From assembly GCA_036850595.1 (NCBI GenBank), contig CM072156.1, positions 14,332,326 to 14,396,325 of the forward strand: DNA of 64,000 bases, written 5' to 3'. The translations under genes were made by a program, and so were the position numbers. Origin of the DNA: Rhyacichthys aspro. Taxonomy: Eukaryota; Chordata; Actinopteri; Gobiiformes; Rhyacichthyidae. Numbering within the stretch: the stretch's first letter is position 1; every line of letters begins with the position of its first letter. Positions 61,201-64,000 of this stretch are shown in pieces. The notes under the pieces are model-generated. The model was not told where the DNA came from. It ran no database searches and worked only from the letters and a program-made list of their open reading frames with translations.

Positions 61201-62409
61201 GCAGACACGAACAACGATGGCGTATTTACTGTGCATGGCTGTGCAGTGACGTGGTGTTTATTTGAGTCCACCATTCATTCATCCATATTGTTATCATCAT
61301 CCATAAACTAGATATTCCTGATATAAAGGAGCCCTGCGAACTGGTGTAGATTCAATGTGCAGGTTCTGTCACATATGCCTCTGAAACACAGAACAAGCGA
61401 CTATCACCAGTGCTTCTTGTTGAGCATTTTCAGTTGTTTGTGTCTTTGAGTGAGGGCAGCTGTTTTAAATCAAGTCCCATGGGAGACAGTGCGGATGGTG
61501 CCAGTGGAAGAACCTCTGGTCTGGTTCTGAGCAAGAGTTCTGCATCATCATTACCACCCTGCAGCTTCAATTACAGGGCTTCAGGCCGAGTGGGACACAT
61601 TAGAAATGCACGGGGGAGCTTTTATTTTGGTACTAGCTGTTGATTCACTGTCTTCACCACAGACATGACTGTTGGAGTAAAGGCGGGTGGAGGTGGAAGA
61701 CATTAGGCGTCCTGGGCTGGGTAATAATCAGAGATGTGTATAGTGGTTCCTGTCCAGCAGTGCACGTTGGAGGAGGTCCTGTTCTAAGACCTGAGAACAA
61801 CCTACTCATTATCCACTGTCACTGATAAACACTGCCTTATAATTATGTCTCAATGACGGTGCATTACTGTGTCCACATTCTGTAACGAATAAAGCACAGC
61901 ATGAACACAAGAGATAGTTATATATAAAATCAAGCCATTAACATTCCTTAGCTTTCTTAACAATTTTTATGAGCTTAAATTCTCCCACAGCTTTTGATAG
62001 GTCTGATAAAAACACGTGTCTCATTCTTACTTCTCCAGGCCAAGCACCAATCATATGAAAGAACACCTATAAAAGTATAAGATAAGATATTAAATGAACA
62101 GCAGAGAGATAAAGCCAACAGTAGCCACTAAGCAACATGCAGTCAACATGCATTACTGCTTTGAATTACAGCCAATAGTAGTAACACTAATGAAATGTTG
62201 GCATTCACAAGTGGATGTGCAATAAAGAAAGTAGAGTCTATACTCTGCTTAACACTTCTGCAGCTCAGCAAAGCCCACATAATTGTGAATGTGTGTGCTA
62301 TGTGTAAATGAAGTAACTGAAGGAAAAGCCAAATCCATCTCATGTGATGCTACAGTAGGTGGTCCAGGGGTGGGACTCACTCACACTGCCACCAAAAGCA
62401 CGGGATGTA
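55231..62409 (-). CDS. pdlim2: PDZ and LIM domain protein 2 (Mystique/SLIM), C-terminal part
   Basis: Well-supported exons on the - strand are 58878-58763, 56362-56217 (or 56365), 55733-55622 and 55405-55231 (TGA). They join in phase to the last 182 aa. Two small in-phase exons upstream are tentative: 62409-62385 (TSRAFGGS, like ISRSFQSL of human PDLIM2) and 59855-59829 (GFLTVKMSE). The conserved DSEVYKMIQENKESRTAPRQS segment precedes a single C-terminal LIM domain: CEKC, HPEC, CTDC and CEKH supply the two zinc sites, and LRMRGHFWVDDVMYCEKHANQRY is closest to PDLIM2, not to PDLIM1/3/4, which read GYFF and end in VELV. The N-terminal PDZ domain must lie beyond the right edge, so the gene is partial. 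PDLIM2 links actin to signalling and in mammals promotes nuclear ubiquitination of RelA and STATs. A tandem CAGCAG acceptor at 56370-56363 allows one serine more or less. Confidence 0.85.
57913..58260 (-). promoter_or_regulatory. Possible internal pdlim2 promoter and alternative first exon
   Basis: On the - strand a strong donor, CTCTGAG|GTACGT, ends a potential exon at 57913. Just upstream, at about 58080-58200, are a good NF-Y site (AGCCAATGA, CCAAT at 58086-58082) and two further CCAAT/ATTGG boxes in a locally GC-rich stretch. Spliced to the 56362 exon, the first in-frame start there would be the Met of MQKFDRD in a GCCATGC context, giving a form with the LIM domain but no PDZ domain. This is inference from motifs. 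Confidence 0.3.
59589..59602 (+). promoter_or_regulatory. CTCF-like motif in pdlim2 intron
   Basis: ACAGGAGAGGGCGC matches 12 of 14 positions of the CTCF core (CCASYAGRKGGCRS) in + orientation, including the whole AGRKGGCRS half. Motif evidence only. Confidence 0.3.
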
Positions 62410-64000
62410 CTGAAAAATGAATGAAGAGAAGTGTTTATTTATCCACAAAGGCTGCTACAAGCAACACATTAATCATTCAGTTCTCTACACGGCTCCAACT
62501 CAGATTGCATATGCTGCTCATTGTACATGGTGATCATAACAAACCGGCTCAAATAAAAAAAGTATTATGACTTTGACCCTCTTTTGATATACATAAGTAA
62601 AAGAAATCTAATAACAATATCATGTTCTTACAGTGCACTATTTGTGTTTTGAAATGTGTTGAGATAATTCCAGTTTCGATCATTTGTATTAAAAACAAGC
62701 ATTAGACTAACAAGTAATAGAGAATATAATTCTGTTCTTGTGTGAATAATTTATGGCTGCATTAGGAATACAGTAATTACAGCTGATTGAACATGCATAT
62801 ACATGAAGTAGGCTGCACAGTAGAAAGTAGTACACACCAGTACTCATATTTCAACAGGAATTCCCTCAGATGGCTAACACAATCCATTATGTCACTAGTG
62901 CATGAATATGGCTCAGTGTAGCAAAAATAATACTTTAAGTTAACTGCAGATTGTAAAACAAACACCTTCAATTATAATTCATGACCCACAAAAGTATCCA
63001 CAGTTGAGATCAGAGTGAAATGCAGGTGATGCCTTGTGTAAAACTAGGTCATATGCAGTTGTGTCTACTTTTGGAGTGACACAGTAAAGAGCAATTATGC
63101 ACATCGTTCCCTTGACAACAACTTTTGGAATGTTGACATGCCCCTCAACCACCTTCATAAACAGAAGCAACAGTAAAAAGGCCCATCTATACCTGAGCCA
63201 ACACTTCCCATAAAACCTGCAGGGCCCGTGACTTCGCCAGTGGCTTGGAAGGCCCAGGGAATCATAAGCCCCCTAGTTTGCCTTTCCACTCCAGGGGAAA
63301 GAAAAACATGCATGCTGATCAATCAGTGGGGATGAGGAGAGGCATGCTGCCCATGTAATGGCCACAATGGACGGCGTACTTAATGGCTCCAAGTCCACGT
63401 GAAAAGGCCTCACACTGTCCAGTCAGAGAAGAAAACATCCCTCCGCAATGGCCACCGCCAGCACTACTCCCCCTGACATTGGCTTGGCTTAGCAGCGCTC
63501 CCAACTGCCAAACCCAACAGCAGTTCCACTCATGTCAGACTTGAAATAGAGCATGATTACAAACCATCTTCATCAACAACTTTAAAGGAAAACCTCTATC
63601 CTAAAGATGTCACTACATCCTTTTAAGAAAACTTCTTTTCAGTAATTAACATCACATTGTGCCAAATGTAATTAAATTCAAGTTCTTAATTTAAAACATA
63701 TGAATTTACTACCATTTTAATGTGCCAAGTCTATTTCTTCTCAAAAAGATAACCACAGCTTTGCAGTGTAGTCACAGCAGCCATTGGTTTGCCAGTGAGG
63801 ATAAAATAAAGAGTGATGTATGGGTTATAGGCGGTGTGCATAAATACTTTTCCTGTCCTTTCTGAATAAAGCCCTTGGTGACACATGCCATTGCAAACTA
63901 TCCACTAAAATTAGTATAAAGAGGAAAGATTTGGTCTGCATGATCTCTACACTGTCACTCTGCAAAAACTGGCCATTGTGCATGGCAAGAAATATTTTTA
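62410..64000 (-). other. Upstream pdlim2 intron or spacer, right window edge
   Basis: No PDZ-domain exon is recognisable here. The portion at about 63190-63540 is GC-richer and more complex than its surroundings and ends on the - strand in a donor-like CTCAG|GTATAG at about 63195. The frames across it do not resemble PDLIM2. The remainder is AT-rich with nothing supportable. Confidence 0.4.

Noticed and set aside
1..64000. CRISPR arrays, prokaryotic operons, phage or integrated viral genes
   Set aside because: No regularly spaced repeats and no such coding sequences; all strong genes are spliced vertebrate genes.

Overview
The window is chromosomal DNA from a vertebrate, almost certainly a teleost fish. 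It holds five spliced protein-coding genes with GT-AG introns, long AT-rich non-coding stretches and simple repeats. No bacterial, phage or viral gene is recognisable. All exon boundaries were worked out by hand from splice consensus, reading phase and the family sequences I know; nothing was aligned by computer.

Layout, left to right. (1) 1-1438 is AT-rich flank ending in the got1l1 promoter area. (2) got1l1, + strand, 1439-5183, 8 coding exons, 434 aa: an aspartate-aminotransferase-like protein that has lost its catalytic residues. (3) 5.4-8.8 kb is intergenic. (4) A prolactin-releasing-peptide receptor gene (prlhr; the neighbours favour the non-mammalian prlhr2 lineage), + strand, CDS 9906-11411 in two coding exons plus a probable 5' UTR exon near 8840-9027. 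(5) rab11fip1, - strand, 20836-13024, 6 coding exons, 1183 aa, convergent with prlhr. (6) adgra2 (GPR124/TEM5), - strand, 51429-22808, 19 exons, 1360 aa; introns 1 and 2 (about 12.2 and 9.0 kb) hold most of the non-coding sequence, simple repeats and candidate conserved elements. (7) 51.4-55.2 kb contains the adgra2 promoter and the pdlim2 3' end. (8) The 3' part of a PDZ-LIM gene, best match pdlim2, - strand, from 55231 to at least 58878 and probably 62409; its PDZ exons lie beyond the right edge.

Functionally the genes are unrelated: a pseudoenzyme, a neuropeptide GPCR, a Rab11 recycling-endosome effector, a Wnt7/Reck co-receptor of brain vessels and sensory ganglia, and a cytoskeletal/E3-type PDZ-LIM adaptor. 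What joins them is ancestry. GOT1L1, RAB11FIP1 and ADGRA2 are neighbours on human 8p11 and PDLIM2 is on 8p21, while their paralogues GOT1, PRLHR, RAB11FIP2, ADGRA1 and PDLIM1 lie on human 10q. The block therefore looks like one arm of a vertebrate whole-genome-duplication paralogon that still keeps its PRLHR-type gene.

The most notable observations are the complete loss of the aminotransferase active site in an otherwise intact got1l1, a 1515-bp in-frame cassette exon in rab11fip1, a substituted GPS cleavage tripeptide in adgra2, small or alternative exons and a possible internal promoter in pdlim2, an overlapping upstream ORF before prlhr, a perfect 15-bp hairpin in adgra2 intron 1, and two homopolymer tracts that look like degraded assembly consensus.
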